A DNA stretch of 64,000 nucleotides from Microbacterium sp. nov. GSS16 (GTDB taxonomy: Bacteria; Actinomycetota; Actinomycetes; Actinomycetales; Microbacteriaceae), in contig NZ_CP116338.1 of NCBI RefSeq assembly GCF_028198145.1, positions 62,001 through 126,000 of the forward strand, read 5' to 3'. Below the pieces are notes generated by a model. That model was not told the DNA's origin. It did not search any database and saw only the letters and a list, made by a program, of their open reading frames with translations. The translations under genes were made by a program, and so were the position numbers. This document shows, piece after piece, positions 62,419 through 64,000 of this stretch (position 1 is the stretch's first letter; every line of letters begins with the position of its first letter).

Positions 62419-64000
62419 TCACTCCCACTCGATCGTCGCCGGTGGCTTCGAGGTGACGTCGAGCACGACCCGATTGACCTCACGCACCTCGTTGGTGATG
62501 CGGTTCGAGATCTTGGCGAGCACGTCGTAGGGCAGGCGCGTCCAGTCGGCGGTCATGGCGTCTTCGCTCGAGACCGGGCGCAGCACGATGGGGTGGCCGT
62601 AGGTGCGGCCGTCGCCCTGCACGCCCACCGAGCGCACGTCGGCGAGCAGCACGACGGGGCACTGCCAGATCGTCTGGTCGAGACCCGCCCTGCTGAGCTC
62701 CTCGCGGGCGATGGCGTCGGCGTCGCGCAGGATCTCGAGACGCTCGCGGGTCACCTCGCCGATGATCCGGATGCCCAGACCGGGGCCGGGGAACGGCTGG
62801 CGGCCGACGATGGCCTCGGGGATGCCGAGTTCGCGTCCGATTGCGCGGACCTCGTCCTTGAACAGTGCGCGCAGCGGTTCGACGAGCTCGAAATCGAGGT
62901 CTTCGGGCAGGCCGCCGACGTTGTGGTGCGACTTGATGTTCGCGGTGCCCGCTCCCCCACCCGACTCGACGACGTCGGGGTACAGGGTGCCCTGCACGAG
63001 GAACTTCACGGGCGCGCCACCGGTCGCCTTGGCCTCTTCGACGAGGTCGCGCTGCACCTGCTCGAACGCCCGGATGAACTCGCGGCCGATGATCTTGCGC
63101 TTGGTCTCGGGGTCGGTGACGCCCTCGAGGTGACCGAGGAACGTGTCGACGGCGTCGACGGTGATCAGGCGCACGCCCGTCGACTCGACGTAATCCTTCT
63201 CGACCTGCTCGCGCTCACCCTTGCGCAGCAGCCCGTGGTCGACGAAGACGGCGGTCAGCTGGTCGCCGATGGCCTTGTGCACCAGAGCCGTCGACACGGC
63301 GGAGTCTACGCCGCCGGAGAGAGCCGAGATGACGCGCGCGTCACCGACCTGCTCGCGGATGCGCTCGATCTGCTCGGCGATCACGTTGTCGCTGTTCCAG
63401 TCGGCGGGAAGACCGGCACCGCGGTGCAGGAAGTTCTCGATGATCGCCTGGCCGTGGTCGGAGTGCTTGACCTCGGGGTGCCACTGCACGCCGTAGAGCT
63501 TGCGCTCTTCGTTCGCGAAGGCGGCGACCTTCGTCGCCTCGGTGGTGGCGAGCACGTCGAAGCCCTCGGGCGCGCGCGACACCTGGTCGCCGTGGCTCAT
63601 CCACACGTTCTGCTCGGCCGGCTGACCGGCGAGCAGGGTGCTCTCGGTGGCGGGGATGTGCGCGTCGGTCGCGCCGTACTCACGCAGACCGGTGTGCGCG
63701 ACCTCACCGCCGAGGGTCTGCGCCATGTACTGGAACCCGTAGCAGATGCCCAGCGTCGGCACGCCGAGGTCGAACACGGCCGGGTCGAGCTGCGGAGCGC
63801 CGTCTTCGTACACCGAGGACGGCCCGCCCGACAGGATCAGGGCGACGGGGTTCTTCGCCGCGATCTCCTCGGCGGTGGCCGTGTGCGGCACGATCTCGCT
63901 GTACACGCCGGCTTCGCGGACGCGACGGGCGATCAGCTGCGCGTACTGCGCTCCGAAGTCGACGACCAGCGCGGGGCGCTGCTGGGTCTCGGTCTGCTCG
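62419..64000 (-). CDS. guaA: GMP synthase (glutamine-hydrolysing), 5' end cut by window
   Basis: About 527 residues are visible and the first few lie beyond the window. The frame at the edge reads [20 protein letters not shown], the usual start of the class I glutamine amidotransferase. The nucleophile is in [12 protein letters not shown] and the His-x-Glu partner in [12 protein letters not shown]. The ATP pyrophosphatase domain has [10 protein letters not shown], and the dimerisation domain ends PPATIEWE. It converts XMP to GMP in purine synthesis. The shorter start at GTG 63906 would cut into the amidotransferase domain and is not the true start. Confidence 0.97.
   Translation of the reverse strand, partial: EQTETQQRPALVVDFGAQYAQLIARRVREAGVYSEIVPHTATAEEIAAKNPVALILSGGPSSVYEDGAPQLDPAVFDLGVPTLGICYGFQYMAQTLGGEVAHTGLREYGATDAHIPATESTLLAGQPAEQNVWMSHGDQVSRAPEGFDVLATTEATKVAAFANEERKLYGVQWHPEVKHSDHGQAIIENFLHRGAGLPADWNSDNVIAEQIERIREQVGDARVISALSGGVDSAVSTALVHKAIGDQLTAVFVDHGLLRKGEREQVEKDYVESTGVRLITVDAVDTFLGHLEGVTDPETKRKIIGREFIRAFEQVQRDLVEEAKATGGAPVKFLVQGTLYPDVVESGGGAGTANIKSHHNVGGLPEDLDFELVEPLRALFKDEVRAIGRELGIPEAIVGRQPFPGPGLGIRIIGEVTRERLEILRDADAIAREELSRAGLDQTIWQCPVVLLADVRSVGVQGDGRTYGHPIVLRPVSSEDAMTADWTRLPYDVLAKISNRITNEVREVNRVVLDVTSKPPATIEWE

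Noticed and set aside
63341..63906. GTG 63906 as the start of guaA
   Set aside because: The reading frame stays open upstream to the window edge and encodes the conserved start of the amidotransferase domain, so guaA is cut by the window.

Overview
This 64 kb window is chromosomal DNA of a high-GC actinobacterium, most likely Microbacterium or a close member of Microbacteriaceae. The inference rests on about 70% GC, GTG starts with GTGA/ATGA overlaps, many apparently leaderless promoters (TAGNCT six bases before the ATG), a monomeric isocitrate dehydrogenase, and the gene order DUF6350-purN-purH. There are about 60 genes. No gap between genes exceeds 300 bp. I see no rRNA, tRNA, CRISPR array, transposase or prophage. 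Both ends cut genes: a LuxR-type response regulator on the left and guaA on the right.

Regions. (1) 1-3412: an ABC exporter plus two-component system (ATPase, permease, DesK-like kinase, LuxR-type regulator), all minus strand. (2) 3607-15724: an aromatic catabolic island. A MobA-like flavin monooxygenase is divergent from an IclR regulator across a double operator. An MHS-type transporter is divergent from a plus-strand operon: a FAH-RraA fusion, a GntR regulator, and HpaE, HpaD, HpaH and HpaI-like enzymes of homoprotocatechuate meta-cleavage. An AtoE-type carrier closes the island. (3) 15823-20338: a DUF6882 protein, glyA-folD behind a ZTP riboswitch, and nagA. (4) 20581-28287: an ECF sigma factor fused to a zinc-finger/membrane/proline-rich tail, a YrdB protein, a GlcD-type flavoprotein, a Nudix hydrolase, nagB with a ROK repressor and a broken ROK kinase between them, and an L,D-transpeptidase. 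(5) 28363-33032: icd, a GNAT acetyltransferase, an AbiEi/DUF559 gene between two 59-bp direct repeats, and an unknown Ala-rich protein.

(6) 33086-36949: a heterodimeric ABC exporter preceded by a 19-residue leader ORF. (7) 37058-39081: alkylation repair (ogt and an Ada-AlkA fusion). (8) 39237-44589: purH, purN, a DUF6350 membrane protein, an NCS2 purine permease and an SDR gene remnant. (9) 44590-49373: a Dyp peroxidase, a PCuAC lipoprotein and a membrane protein (a copper/heme trio), then sucD and sucC. (10) 49528-56780: a TetR regulator, a Cys-rich unknown, a stand-alone ATP-dependent ligase convergent with a LigD-type polymerase (split NHEJ parts), an SseB protein and pcrA. (11) 56852-64000: a PNPOx-like protein, an ABC-2 transporter pair, YccF, a glycerophosphodiesterase, a BI-1/YccA protein, a GlsB/YeaQ protein and guaA.

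The most interesting material: the repeat-bounded DUF559 cassette; the leader peptide ahead of the heterodimeric exporter (compare bmrB-bmrCD); the aromatic island with its FAH-RraA fusion, no visible hpaF or hpaBC, and two sets of matching operators; the ZTP riboswitch; and two gene remnants (ROK kinase and SDR).
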